A stretch of 64,000 bases of DNA from Phaseolus vulgaris (Eukaryota; Streptophyta; Magnoliopsida; Fabales; Fabaceae): contig NC_023750.2 in assembly GCF_000499845.2 (NCBI RefSeq), forward strand, positions 5,205,478 to 5,269,477, written 5' to 3'. The notes beneath the pieces were generated by a model that was not told the DNA's origin, did no database searches, and worked only from the letters and a program-made list of their open reading frames with translations. Of this stretch, positions 1-12,629 are shown piece after piece; the first letter of the stretch is position 1; every line of letters starts with the position of its first letter. Made by a program: the position numbers and the translations under genes.

Positions 1-561
1 TCACAAATTGGATTGAAAGAATACAAAACAATCATATTCTAGTCTTAGCAAAAAATCCAAAGCCTTAAGCAATCTTGGAAAAACTGATTTTGAAAGTGTT
101 AATTTGAATCTATAACAACTAGGAGCGTATAACCACTTATTTTAACTCCAATCAGTTGTTAAAAACATTTAATGCAAAAGTCAAATCAGTTTTAAAACAA
201 ACAAAATAGATTGAATCAGTTAAACTGAATTCTATTAAAGATTTTCAAAAAATAGTGGGTTGATTTTTCGAAACAACCGATTGAATTGGTTTGACAGCAA
301 AGTCAACCAAAGTCAAACATTTTAAAAACCCCTCAAACAAGCTGAGAGAAAAACAACCGATTAAAACAAGAAATCAGCAACTTGTTTTTCTGCTTCTCTT
401 TGAAAACTCATCTTTTTCAAAAGGATTAAAATCAAATAACCTTGGATCAATTCTATGAGTGGATTACAAATTCAAACTACCCAAAACACATCTAGAAACC
501 CATCATCAAAGTCTTCAAGCAATCCACATAGATTTGGAGGCATCAAAGTCAATGTTCAACA
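1..561 (-). mobile_element. Partial copia LTR cut by the window edge
   Basis: This is the terminal part of an LTR in the same orientation as the solo LTR at 7379-9498. It matches positions 8938-9498 essentially base for base and ends in TTCAACA at 561. It is followed by AAAAT (562-566), the same 5-bp target duplication that flanks the complete LTR copy. The rest of the LTR lies left of the window, so solo LTR versus full element cannot be decided. Its presence before unit A shows that the LTR was part of the segment that duplicated. Confidence 0.75.
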
Positions 562-3398
562 AAAATGAATTATGAAATCACACGATAAAACCTAAAATAT
601 TTTATCTGTCCACGCGGAGGCAAAAGAAAATAATTTCAAAAAAGAAAATAAAACTAAGTCTATAGTGTGTTATGGGGCGCTCGAGTCCCCCTTTGTTCTT
701 CCTCTGAAGTCTATATTTAAAGGTTTCTTATCTTTAAGAATTTGAATTGAGATTCTACCTCAAATATTCTATTTCAATTCTCTTTATAATAATGTGTTTC
801 CTTCTTGTTACAAATTTTCTTTTAGATATTTTCTTTCCAGTTTTGTTCCAAATTTTCAATCTCGCTTATCTTCCATATAATATGTTACCAATCTTGTCTT
901 ATATATGCAATTTGGATTTTTTTATTAACTATTCCCAACACAATCAAATTTGTTGCGAGAGATATTGCAAAAGATTTGAAGGAGATTTGCTTTAAATCAA
1001 GTAAGAATTGTAGAGAATTATCTTTGTTGAAAATATGAAGAATATATTTGTAGAAAATATGGAGAATATGCAAATGAAAAAATTTGCAGGAAATGCTAGG
1101 AATGCATAGTAGTAGACATCTAGAATCTTCAAGAAATCAAAGAATCAAGAAACGTGTGAATGAATTTCCTTATATCTCAACACATAAGAAGGTAATATAA
1201 ATCAAAGAGTGAATTAAGAATGACCAAATTTTCTACATAAGCTCTCATTCTCTCAAATGTTTTAGGTTTCTAGAAATGCATGAAGTATAATAGCATGTGT
1301 ATTGTGTGAATGGAGCATAACCTAAGACTACCCTAATCCAAACCTGCAAAACAACTTGAGAATTTTCCAAATGGATATAACAATTATTTGTACCCTAAAG
1401 TTCAATAACTAAACAATATAATCAATTAGGACATCAAAGTAAATAACAATTAATATATACTACAAAGAAGGGGAATCATAAACATAAAATTTTGACCACA
1501 CTTTTATTCACATTTTATTAATAAGTATTGACTCTCTAAAAAACCCCTATGAAATTGTCATCTCTCACAATCAAGGTCACGGCAGGACGACGAAAATCAT
1601 TATAAATGACAAAGGAGTCACCATGGTAGATTATTAAGGTAGATTAGTGAAAAGCCTTTAAAAAAAGAATGGCGATGCAATGCATAGTTCCACATGATTG
1701 GGTAAATATGTTATATATATTTATACCCATGGTGAAATTCAAATACAAAAATAGAACATCTCTTACTTATGGTTTTCCTTCTTTCAATGTCTTTATTTTT
1801 TTTTTGTTTTTCTCCTATTCTCTTATATATTCTTTCTCGCTTTTTATTTTGCAACCCTACCTTCTATTTTTCTTAATTACAAATATTTAGGTTAAAACTA
1901 CTAACTCCCAAACTTCCATAATGGGTTGAGTCTAAACATTAAGAAGATGAGCCCCCAAAAACGAACCCGTACCATAAATAAAAATGTTGATCGCTTTTTT
2001 GTGTGTGAAGTGAGATAAAAGTCGCATGTGTGCAGAGTGAGTGGGTGAGGTTGTGGTTAATAATCAAGAGGGTGACACAAATAAAAAAAAGTGTGTGAGA
2101 GCTAAGGAAAAAGTGGTTACAGAAGAGAGAAAAGATTGACTAATAAATAAAAAAGGAGACATTTTATATTTTCTTTTATTGAACTATAAGAAAACAAATA
2201 TTGCAATTTTTTTATTATTTTATTTTCAATTACTATATATTTATTAAGCTTTAAAAATATTTCCAATAAGAATAATTGAAATATATTCCATTTTTGAAAT
2301 TTTGAAAACTAAATAATAAAGTGTTGTGATAACTTTCTCGCCATTCCTTTTGGAAAAGCTATTTGAGTAAGTAGGCTTCTTGTGAAGCTTTTAATGCTCT
2401 CTCAAGGAAAGAAACCTAAGGGAAAATTTTCAATTTTAGTGACCTTTAAAGCATAAGAAAGTGTTTTTAAGAAGTAATTCATATCTCATTAAGTTACATT
2501 AGTTTTTACAAGATATAAGTGAAGTTATTTATAGAATGTGATATTTTCCTTCCACTCTAGCCTATATGATGCAAGACTAAGCTTCATGTTGGATGACACT
2601 TTGGAGAACTTCATGACTGAATTTTTTGAACTCCTTTAAAGGCCTCTTGCAAGTGATATGGGACTTCTGTTTGAGTTTCACTTTACTCGGTTTTGCCTCC
2701 TTGACCCAAATGAATGCCCAAAGTTGATATAAACTAAAGTCCAAATCTACTATCTAAAAACTAAAAAAATTTAAACCTACACAAATATTTACAAGAGACT
2801 AAGAAGTAGAAAATTTAGCATTCTTCTTTCCCAACAACTAGGTTATATTATTATTTCTTGTTCTTTAAAGCTCTCTCCTATTCAATTTTCTTAGTTTTGG
2901 AGCTTTTAGCAAGATGACTTGTCATAATATTTTTATTAAAAAAATATAACTTTGTATTTTTTAAATTCATCTCTTTTTATTATTATTTTAATATTTCAAA
3001 TTTTCATTTTTTTCAAGTTAATTATACTATATTATTTGTAATATTCTTATCATTACCTTTATCTAACTGAAATTTTTCATTTTCATCTATTAAAAATTAT
3101 TTAAGTTAAAACATACAGTCATACAATGTATAAATATTGGTAGTTAAGAAAAAAAGGCCACAAAGAAGAAATCATCATAAGTTTTTCCAAACAAATTGTT
3201 AATTAAGTTGTTTTTACACCTACAAATAGCTATATAAGCTTTTGAATAGTTTTGTACATTTGTAAAACTAGGTCACCATATGTTATTTTTGGTTTAAAGT
3301 AAATTGAAAAACACCTTTTACATCCAACAAATAGAGACAACCAATGTCGATTCAAAAATTTGGCTACGCCAGATACACCATTATTGAGCCATCTACCA
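562..3398. other. Intergenic upstream region of SURNod19 copy A
   Basis: AT-rich sequence with no convincing gene. Open frames of 60-82 codons (for example 747-995 and 1669-1890) also occur in unit B, but only because the whole segment is duplicated. About 1756-2095 is similar to 50722-51064, so this stretch includes a dispersed repeat. From about 2950 rightward the sequence also matches the inverted third copy at 63347-64000, which suggests it is the shared ancestral 5' flank of the family. Confidence 0.6.
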
Positions 3399-3407
3399 TA
3401 TATAAAA
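3399..3407 (+). promoter_or_regulatory. TATA box of SURNod19 copy A
   Basis: TATATAAAA lies about 290 bp before the start codon. It is kept in copy B (12337-12345) and in the inverted copy C (63619-63627) within otherwise diverged flanks. A probable 5'UTR intron follows: donor TATATG/GTATG at 3516/3517 and acceptor TGTGTGTGCAG ending at 3685. The same donor, and an acceptor ending TGTGCAG, are seen in copy C. Start-site position is inferred. Confidence 0.6.
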
Positions 3408-3691
3408 CTAGCAACTAATTTCATATACACATACATTTACCCGCTTTAAAATTTCACACATCTTTAGCTAAGATCAAATGATCACCATCATGAGTCATTT
3501 ATCTTTTTCTTATATGGTATGCTATTTTTATTGTTAATATTCTATTACTTTACCCTTTCTTTTCAATCTTATTTGATTCACATGTTTTCACAACATTTGT
3601 TTAAATCATTTACAAGTTTATCAAATGAATGACCCTAAATACATCTATTCATGGCTAATGTTACTGGTGTCTGGTGTGTGTGCAGGTTAAT

Positions 3692-5229
3692 ATGAGGACT
3701 ATCTCTAAACTAACAATGATTTTTATATCAATAATGATATTGCTCTTTGGCACAACGCACTCGGTTGTTTTAGAGTCTGATGAGAATCATATAAAATCAG
3801 CTACTTTTTTGTCTGAACAATTTGAAGTGGGACCAGGAAAAGTTGCAGTGAAAACATTATTTGATATTGACTTTCCAAAGGGTCATATTGGCGTCAAGAG
3901 TTTTGACGTTGAAGTAGTTGATGAAGATGGTAATTCTGTACCTTTATATGAAACTTACCTTCATCATTGGTTTGCTGTAAAATATATTGAAAATATTACC
4001 ATGTCACAATACATTAAAAAATCTCACGACCTTCGTAATGGTATTGAGTATGAAAGAAATGATGGTGCTTGCCAAGGTTTTTTGCTTCCACATTATTGGG
4101 GCTTGGGAGGAGAATCACGAGGAACATCCTCAAATCTTCCAGATCCTTTTGCAGTCGAATTAGGTAATCCTACAAAAATAAAGCATGGGTTTAAAGAAAA
4201 ATGGTTATTTAGCATAATGGTTATTGATACACGTGGCGCATATGATAGAAAAGGTTGTTCAGAGTGTAGGTGTAAGCTTTTAAATCTCCCAAAGGACTTT
4301 TACAATGTCACAATGGACATTAATGGTAACTTATTGTCTAGAAATTATAAAGGAGGACTATTTTGTTGTCAAGATAACTTACAATGCAAATTAAGAAATG
4401 GTTTTCATGGCCCAACGAGAAAGCTTTCCCTAAGATACAAAATAAGGTGGGTTGATTGGGATGAACACCAAGTCCCTCTTAAGTTCTATATACTTGATTC
4501 AGCTGATCGTGTAAGATCAAATGGTTCTACACCAATTCATGATTGCCAGGTACATTATTTATTCAATATATACCATACTTTACAAATGATAAGCTAAATT
4601 TTGAAACTGACTTATATTCCAAACAAAAATATTAGGCTATTAATTACTCTTTTCGTGGGTAAGTGAATAACATAAATTTCTCAATTTTGTTATAGGTAGA
4701 ATATACTATTCCAAGAATTCATGACAGTGACTCCCCTCATGTTAAGAAAGCAAACATCCCAATGACAAAAGGTGGTTATCTTATATATGGCACTGCTCAT
4801 ATGCACACCGGTGTTGTGAATGCTACCTTATATGGACAGGTAATATTTGATATTTGTTGGTGTTCCTATATAGTCTATAACATGTAGATAAACTTATGCT
4901 AAATTTTGTGTGATTCATATATTCATTAGTAATAAATTTTGCTGATAAATTCTATACCTTTGTAAGAAATTGACTATTTTAATGCATCTTCTCTATATTT
5001 ATGGTTTTGCTTATCTTAGGATGGAAGGGTTTTATGCACTTCAAGTCCAAAATACGGAACAGGAAAAGAAGCAGGAAATGAAAATGGTTACCTAGTTGGA
5101 ATGTCAGTTTGTTATCCAAAACCAGGTTCTATTCAGATTAAAGATGGTGAAATTCTAACAATAGAATCGAGATATGAAAACAAGTTTCGTACTGGGGCTA
5201 TGGGGCATTTCTACATTTACTTGGCGTAA
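3692..5229 (+). CDS. SURNod19 family secreted protein, copy A (C-terminally shortened)
   Basis: Three exons, 3692-4549, 4696-4839 and 5020-5229, with GT-AG introns of 146 and 180 bp, all in phase 0, give 403 residues. The family is stress up-regulated Nod 19 (SURNod19), a plant family of unproven biochemical role. Residues 1-25 are a hydrophobic signal peptide, so the product should enter the secretory pathway. There are four N-glycosylation sequons (N101, N205, N277, N328) and many cysteines (CSECRC near 189-194, CC at 225-226). Family landmarks are the LHHW motif (H91-H92), AHMHTG (H321, H323) and the C-terminal GAMGHFYIYLA. The first ATG after the probable 5'UTR acceptor was chosen, because the longer open frame starts inside the presumed intron. 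Oddity: GAA is changed to TAA after LA, removing the ten C-terminal residues that copies B and C keep. The exon 1 protein is identical to copy B. Probably functional, though the tail loss is untested. Confidence 0.88.
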
Positions 5230-6640
5230 CAAATACTAAACAAAGATTTGAACATTTGATGTGAAACTGTTTATTTATCTTTTTGTGATACCTTACTTGA
5301 GTTTTGTGTAATTGTAATCCATAAAAACTTGTTCAGGATTATCACTATGAGTATTAATGTTGTTTTACTTTTAATGTACTACTTGGTTTACAATGGTATT
5401 AATCTTGATATAATGTGTCTTGTTGATGTATTATTTGCTATATATAATTATTGTTACATAACAATACAATAAAAAAAATGTAATTTGCCTATTGACTTAT
5501 AACTTAAAATAAAGTTTGAGTCCAAAAATAATAAAGGATTTTTTTGTCTATTTTGTATTATTTTAAATCCTACTAGTATTAACATTAGTTTTCATAATAA
5601 CAATATTGTTATTGATTTATAAAATATAGACATTCAATTGGGATAAAATAAACATCCAAATGAGAAATTTAAAGAATCATTTATCTTATCTTTAAACCTA
5701 TAGGAATATTGCAACTAATTTCTTTTATTTCAAAGGTTACTTCAAGATAAAAAAAAATTGCAGAATTTTTACATAATAACATTATTCTAAGACAAAACAC
5801 TTGTTTTATTTGTCTCTCATGAATTAATTTAAGATGAGAGATTTAGACTAACCTTTAGGGGCTAGTTTTTCACAAAACCTGAGATGATCAATGCATGACA
5901 TACGAAGTTCAGAGGTCATGCTGTAAAAAAAATCTCCTTTATTCAAAGGAGTGGAGTGCGACTAGTCGAAGCAAAGAATGTTGGCACTCTTTGAATCCTG
6001 TCGTGTGAAAATATTAAATGTCATGGAAAGTAAAAACTCCATCCCACTAGTTGTTGAACATAATCCTCAACTGAGAAGGGCATGAAAATGGGCAGAAAGA
6101 CATAAGTATCAAATGAATGAAAGGCAAGGAATAGAGAATATAGTCCTTTTCCTATTTCATATGATTTTAAACTACAGAAGGAACAATATTGTGTAACATT
6201 ATTCAATGTATTTTTTTTTATAAGATTGATGTTATACAAGTTATAGCTTTAAAAAACATTGTATTGGATGTCAATTTTTCTTTGAAGAACCCTTTTCTCT
6301 TAGTAGTTAGATGATATTTTTAATGCATAGTAATTGATCACTGTCGTTCCTCAACCAAATTAAAACAGTTTTAGTGTAACATAGTGTTAGATTGTCTAAC
6401 ACCAAAAAGATGATAATGTAAAAAGGATTAATTTACCCCAAATCGTCTCCCAACGAATATAATTGTAAATCTAGTTAAACACAATTTGAAACTTATCTAC
6501 AAGGATTGAAAATTTGAAATAACAGTAAAGTAAAGGAGAATTTGTGATTGTTGTGATGAAAAAAATAAAAGGCGAAGAATAAGAGAATAAAGAGCAGGTT
6601 GAATGCCAAGTTCTTTCAACAAGGAATTCTTCATTAGTTT
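5230..6640. other. 3' flank of SURNod19 copy A
   Basis: No gene was found. It holds the 3'UTR and a possible polyadenylation signal near 5464-5475 (AATACAATAAAA). The stretch at about 5524-5653 recurs inverted at about 60244-60376, downstream of copy C, so homology between the inverted copies extends past the genes. The 60-70 codon minus frames here are not credible genes. Confidence 0.6.
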
Positions 6641-6663
6641 TATATATATATATATATATATAT
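6641..6663. repeat. TA dinucleotide microsatellite
   Basis: A run of TA repeats, about 23 bp here and shorter in unit B (about 16480-16497). This is ordinary slippage variation between the two copies and would make a length marker to tell them apart. Confidence 0.9.
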
Positions 6664-6760
6664 TATTCATTCAATATCGAAAGAAGATTGAAAGGACCAA
6701 ACACTTGTCAATCAATTTAATAGAATCTAATTAATAAAAAAACCAACCACTAATTCATTC

Positions 6761-7302
6761 AAAGACCTTACTTGTCTCCATACATATACTTATATGATTT
6801 TTCAGGCTTTTTCCTCTTGAATTAAGCAAACAAGAGGTTGATTAGAATCAAGCAAAGTAGATAAAAATTCCAATGAAAGGAAAAATTTGAATCATCAACA
6901 TGCATTTAGAAAATATTCCAATAATAGAAATTAGAACTCAAAAGACCTTTATTTGTCTCCATGCATCTACTTATATGATTTTTCAGGCTTTTTCCTCTTG
7001 AATTAAGCAAACAAGAGGTTGGTTAGAATCAAACAAACTAGATAAAAATTCCAATGAAAGGAAAAATTTGAATCATCAACATGCATTTAGAAAATATTCC
7101 AATAATAGAAATTAGAACTCAAAAGACCTTACTTGTCTCCATGCATCTACTTATATGATTTTTCAGGCTTTTTCCTCTTGAATTAAGCAAACAAGAGGTT
7201 GGTCAGAATCAAACAAACTAGATAAAAATTCCAATGAAAGGAAAAATTTGAATCATCAACATGCATTTAGAAAATATTCCAATAATAGAAATTAGAACTC
7301 AA
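6761..7302. repeat. Three tandem copies of a 180-181 bp unit
   Basis: Units start at 6761, 6941 and 7122, each opening AAAGACCTT and running through TTTTTCAGGCTTTTTCC to ATAGAAATTAGAACTC. Units 2 and 3 are almost identical and unit 1 is slightly diverged. Unit B ends at 16675 inside a single partial copy of the same unit. The array sits at the junction of the tandem duplication, so it is a plausible site of the unequal exchange that made it. No coding content. Confidence 0.9.
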
Positions 7303-7378
7303 AAGAAAGACCAGACCGTATAACACATTCAGTCATAGATATTGAAGAACAAACCTTAATTACACAAAACCTCAAAAT
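7303..7378. other. Duplication joint next to the LTR
   Basis: 76 bp between the last 180-bp unit and the solo LTR, ending in AAAAT (7374-7378), the LTR's left target duplication. It has no match after unit B, so it probably represents DNA that lay upstream of the LTR before the duplication. Confidence 0.5.
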
Positions 7379-9498
7379 TGTTAGAATTATAGGCCTAAAA
7401 CAAGAGGGGAGGTGAATTGTATTTGAAAGATTTTCGCAAGTATTGAAGGTAGAATGAAAGGCTATGAAGAATTAATCAATGAAAAATTTGTCCAGCCAAA
7501 TATAAAACTGTTTTTAAGCTTGATGCAGAAAATCAACCGGTTGTTTTTACGAAACAATCGGTTGTTTTTATCAGCACTTTATAAAAAAAAAGTTAAAGCA
7601 GTTTAAAGAGTGTAAGGATAGAGAGATTCACACATAATGTTGATACTGGTTCACACTTCACCAAGAGTTGCATCCAGTCCCAAGAAACCACTGGGTATTC
7701 GACTATGTAATCAATAACATATAACAAATTACACACACACACCAAAGAAGTGATCTTGAACCCCTCAAGAACACTCACTTTGATGAGAATCAAATAAAGG
7801 AGGCTTTTATTATTGAAGGAAGAGGTCATTCACCTACACATTTGATGTTCTTCCTTCTAGTCTTCTCAAAATTAAAAGAAGACATAAAATAAAGAGAGGA
7901 TCAAGGCTAAAGCCAAAGAAGTCTACAAGCTTTCAAGAATAGGCTTCATTTAAATATCTCTCTTTATAGTTTCTTTTGTATAAAATTGTAAATAATATAG
8001 AATAGTGTTTAGGAAGGTGCTTAGAGGAAAACCATAGATACCTCTTTTGTAAAGCATCTTTAGGCTTTAATTTAGAATTTTCTAGAAGGTAACTCTTCAT
8101 AAGTCACTATAGGCGTTAGCTTATGAGACTTTTGGGTAGCTTGTGGTACAAACTTTGTAAGCTTCATGACCAGCCCTTGCTCCTATAAAAGGAGGGCTTA
8201 GGCCCTTCATAATGCAGATTTGGAATTTGTAGTATCAAAACTCTCCCAAATTGGTGATTGAGTGTAGTGAGAACTTGTCTTCTACTCTTCCTAGTCTCAT
8301 CTTGAGTGCCTTGGTTCTCTCAAGTGGCGGCATTGCACACTTATCTTGGAGCATTCACACTTCAAGGGGCGTGTTCATCAACCAAGAACTACAACCACAT
8401 AAGTCCTCTTTCTTCTCCATCTTCTCATTCCATTTCCGTGCCTATTTGAATTCCTAAACATGTCTTAGGTTCCTTTCTTGCTTTCTATTCGGTGTTCTTG
8501 CTTATTTTCATGTTTCAATCGGTTAATCTTCTTTCTCCTTGGATTTGTTCGGTGCATTTCAGTTTTGAAGCATTTTAATCGGTTCATTTCATTTGTTATG
8601 CAATTTAATCGCTTCATTTGCATTTTTACATCTTTTAATCGGTTCAATTGGCAAGAAATGGGTCTTCCATGTGAGTTTGGTGTTTGGTGCAAGTTTTGGT
8701 GAGTTCTTGAAACATAGAACATTGATCCAATTCTATTAAAAGTGCCTAAGCTATCTCCAACTCAAGTTGATTCCATAGAATGTCAAAGAATCATCTCTAT
8801 CTTGCTATTGGAATCATATCACACTTCCTTTGACTACAACACAACACAAATCAGAACACCCTCTGACTCTGTGCAACAACAGATCTTTACAAAAATACAA
8901 ATCAAAGAGAGAAATTAATAGAATACACCTGATGCAATCACAAATTGGATTGAAAGAATACAAAACAATCATATTCTAGTCTTAGCAAAAAATCCAAAGC
9001 CTTAAGCAATCTTGGAAAAACTGATTTTGAAAGTGTTAATTTGAATCTATAACAACTAGGAGCGTATAACCACTTATTTTAACTCCAATCAGTTGTTAAA
9101 AACATTTAATGCAAAAGTCAAATCAGTTTTAAAACAAACAAAATAGATTGAATCAGTTAAACTGAATTCTATTAAAGATTTTCAAAAAATAGTGGGTTGA
9201 TTTTTCGAAACAACCGATTGAATTGGTTTGACAGCAAAGTCAACCAAAGTCAAACATTTTAAAAACCCCTCAAACAAGCTGAGAGAAAAACAACCGATTA
9301 AAACAAGAAATCAGCAACTTGTTTTTCTGCTTCTCTTTGAAAACTCATCTTTTTCAAAAGGATTAAAATCAAATAACCTTGGATCAATTCTATGAGTGGA
9401 TTACAAATTCAAACTACCCAAAACACATCTAGAAACCCATCATCAAAGTCTTCAAGCAATCCACATAGATTTGGAGGCATCAAAGTCAATGTTCAACA
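7379..9498 (-). mobile_element. Solo copia LTR with nested insertion
   Basis: Starts TGTTAGAATTATAGGCC and ends GTTCAACA, matching the LTR edges of the minus-strand copia elements further right. It is flanked by a perfect AAAAT target duplication (7374-7378 and 9499-9503). There is no internal region, so it is a solo LTR made by LTR-LTR recombination. Without the 1041-bp LTR nested at 7781-8821 and its 5-bp duplication it is about 1.07 kb, the usual size of the family. Near 7540-7570 it has a pair of CAAYCGGTTG palindromes 21 bp apart. Confidence 0.9.
7781..8821 (+). mobile_element. Nested solo LTR of a second family
   Basis: 1041 bp starting TGATGAGAATC and ending GGAATCATATCA (TG...CA), flanked by a perfect CACTT duplication (7776-7780 and 8822-8826). 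Removing it restores the interrupted copia LTR. CCTATAAAAGG near 8185 is a likely TATA box, giving the plus orientation. Several TTTAATCGGTTCATTT-like repeats lie at about 8510-8650. The family is not identified, and short frames within it are not genes. Confidence 0.85.
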
Positions 9499-12336
9499 AA
9501 AATGAATTATGAAATCACACGATAAAACCTAAAATATTTTATCTGTCCACGCGGAGGCAAAAGAAAATAATTTCAAAAAAGAAAATAAAACTAAGTCTAT
9601 AGTGTGTTATGGGGCGCTCGAGTCCCCCTTTGTTCTTCCTCTGAAGTCTATATTTAAAGGTTTCTTATCTTTAAGAATTTGAATTGAGATTCTACCTCAA
9701 ATATTCTATTTCAATTCTCTTTATAATAATGTGTTTCCTTCTTGTTACAAATTTTCTTTTAGATATTTTCTTTCCAGTTTTGTTCCAAATTTTCAATCTC
9801 GCTTATCTTCCATATAATATGTTACCAATCTTGTCTTATATATGCAATTTGGATTTTTTTATTAACTATTCCCAACACAATCAAATTTGTTGCGAGAGAT
9901 ATTGCAAAAGATTTGAAGGAGATTTGCTTTAAATCAAGTAAGAATTGTAGAGAATTATCTTTGTTGAAAATATGAAGAATATATTTGTAGAAAATATGGA
10001 GAATATGCAAATGAAAAAATTTGCAGGAAATGCTAGGAATGCATAGTAGTAGACATCTAGAATCTTCAAGAAATCAAAGAATCAAGAAACGTGTGAATGA
10101 ATTTCCTTATATCTCAACACATAAGAAGGTAATATAAATCAAAGAGTGAATTAAGAATGACCAAATTTTCTACATAAGCTCTCATTCTCTCAAATGTTTT
10201 AGGTTTCTAGAAATGCATGAAGTATAATAGCATGTGTATTGTGTGAATGGAGCATAACCTAAGACTACCCTAATCCAAACCTGCAAAACAACTTGAGAAT
10301 TTTCCAAATGGATATAACAATTATTTTGTACCCTAAAGTTCAATAACTAAACAATATAATCAATTAGGACATCAAAGTAAATAACAATTAATATATACTA
10401 CAAAGAAGGGGAATCATAAACATAAAATTTTGACCACACTTTTATTCACATTTTATTAATAAGTATTGACTCTCTAAAAAATCCCTATGAAATTGTCATC
10501 TCTCACAATCAAGGTCACGGCAGGACGACGAAAATCATTATAAATGACAAAGGAGTCACCATGGTAGATTATTAAGGTAGATTAGTGAAAAGCCTTTAAA
10601 AAAAGAATGGCGATGCAATGCATAGTTCCACATGATTGGGTAAATATGTTATATATATTTATACCCATGGTGAAATTCAAATACAAAAATAGAACATCTC
10701 TTACTTATGGTTTTCCTTCTTTCAATGTCTTTATTTTTTTTTTGTTTTTCTCCTATTCTCTTATATATTCTTTCTCGCTTTTTATTTTGCAACCCTACCT
10801 TCTATTTTTCTTAATTACAAATATTTAGGTTAAAACTACTAACTCCCAAACTTCCATAATGGGTTGAGTCTAAACATTAAGAAGATGAGCCCCCAAAAAC
10901 GAACCCGTACCATAAATAAAAATGTTGATCGCTTTTTTGTGTGTGAAGTGAGATAAAAGTCGCATGTGTGCAGAGTGAGTGGGTGAGGTTGTGGTTAATA
11001 ATCAAGAGGGTGACACAAATAAAAAAAAGTGTGTGAGAGCTAAGGAAAAAGTGGTTACAGAAGAGAGAAAAGATTGACTAATAAATAAAAAAGGAGACAT
11101 TTTATATTTTCTTTTATTGAACTATAAGAAAACAAATATTGCAATTTTTTTATTATTTTATTTTCAATTACTATATATTTATTAAGCTTTAAAAATATTT
11201 CCAATAAGAATAATTGAAATATATTCCATTTTTGAAATTTTGAAAACTAAATAATAAAGTGTTGTGATAACTTTCTCGCCATTCCTTTTGGAAAAGCTAT
11301 TTGAGTAAGTAGGCTTCTTGTGAAGCTTTTAATGCTCTCTCAAGGAAAGAAACCTAAGGGAAAATTTTCAATTTTAGTGACCTTTAAAGCATAAGAAAGT
11401 GTTTTTAAGAAGTAATTCATATCTCATTAAGTTACATTAGTTTTTACAAGATATAAGTGAAGTTATTTATAGAATGTGATATTTTCCTTCCACTCTAGCC
11501 TATATGATGCAAGACTAAGCTTCATGTTGGATGACACTTTGGAGAACTTCATGACTGAATTTTTTGAACTCCTTTAAAGGCCTCTTGCAAGTGATATGGG
11601 ACTTCTGTTTGAGTTTCACTTTACTCGGTTTTGCCTCCTTGACCCAAATGAATGCCCAAAGTTGATATAAACTAAAGTCCAAATCTACTATCTAAAAACT
11701 AAAAAAATTTAAACCTACACAAATATTTACAAGAGACTAAGAAGTAGAAAATTTAGCATTCTTCTTTCCCAACAACTAGGTTATATTATTATTTCTTGTT
11801 CTTTAAAGCTCTCTCCTATTCAATTTTCTTAGTTTTGGAGCTTTTAGCAAGATGACTTGTCATAATATTTTTATTAAAAAAATATAACTTTGTATTTTTT
11901 AAATTCATCTCTTTTTATTATTATTTTAATATTTCAAATTTTCATTTTTTTCAAGTTAATTATACTATATTATTTGTAATATTCTTATCATTACCTTTAT
12001 CTAACTGAAATTTTTCATTTTCATCTATTAAAAATTATTTAAGTTAAAACATACAGTCATACAATGTATAAATATTGGTAGTTAAGAAAAAAAGGCCACA
12101 AAGAAGAAATCATCATAAGTTTTTCCAAACAAATTGTTAATTAAGTTGTTTTTACACCTACAAATAGCTATATAAGCTTTTGAATAGTTTTGTACATTTG
12201 TAAAACTAGGTCACCATATGTTATTTTTGGTTTAAAGTAAATTGAAAAACACCTTTTACATCCAACAAATAGAGACAACCAATGTCGATTCAAAAATTTG
12301 GCTACGCCAGATACACCATTATTGAGCCATCTACCA
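9499..12336. other. Intergenic upstream region of SURNod19 copy B
   Basis: Copy of 562-3398 with a one-base insertion near 10325 and rare substitutions. No gene was seen. Same dispersed-repeat content as unit A. Confidence 0.6.
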
Positions 12337-12345
12337 TATATAAAA
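12337..12345 (+). promoter_or_regulatory. TATA box of SURNod19 copy B
   Basis: TATATAAAA in the same position relative to the gene as in copy A. The proximal promoters of A and B appear identical, so the two genes should start out with the same regulation. Confidence 0.6.
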
Positions 12346-12629
12346 CTAGCAACTAATTTCATATACACATACATTTACCCGCTTTAAAATTTCACACATC
12401 TTTAGCTAAGATCAAATGATCACCATCATGAGTCATTTATCTTTTTCTTATATGGTATGCTATTTTTATTGTTAATATTCTATTACTTTACCCTTTCTTT
12501 TCAATCTTATTTGATTCACATGTTTTCACAACATTTGTTTAAATCATTTACAAGTTTATCAAATGAATGACCCTAAATACATCTATTCATGGCTAATGTT
12601 ACTGGTGTCTGGTGTGTGTGCAGGTTAAT

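Larger units (their letters stand above)
1..6840. repeat. Unit A of the tandem segmental duplication
   Basis: Positions 1 to about 6840 align with 8938-16675 at near identity. The offset is 8937 at the left and 8938-8940 further right because of a few 1-3 bp indels. The unit carries the 3' part of a copia LTR, a promoter region, a SURNod19 gene and about 1.6 kb of 3' flank. The only large difference is a 900-bp LINE tail in unit B. Identity of the non-coding DNA means the duplication is recent. Confidence 0.95.

Noticed and set aside
747..995. 82-codon plus frame, also at 9684-9932
   Set aside because: Present twice only because the whole segment is duplicated; low-complexity hydrophobic translation, no domain, no splice or promoter support.
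1669..1890. 73-codon plus frame, also at 10607-10828
   Set aside because: T-rich translation inside the dispersed upstream repeat; the related sequence at 50722-51064 does not keep the frame.
3674..3691. Upstream extension of the SURNod19 copy A frame (MCVQVN); likewise to 63373 in copy C
   Set aside because: The extension enters the presumed 5'UTR intron acceptor, is not shared between copies A and C, and would put residues before a well-formed signal peptide.
6761..7302. Possible CRISPR-like array
   Set aside because: Contiguous 180-bp tandem units without spacers, in plant nuclear DNA.
8465..8722. Overlapping plus and minus frames of 74-85 codons
   Set aside because: Both strands open over the same TTTAATCGGTTCATTT repeats inside a solo LTR.
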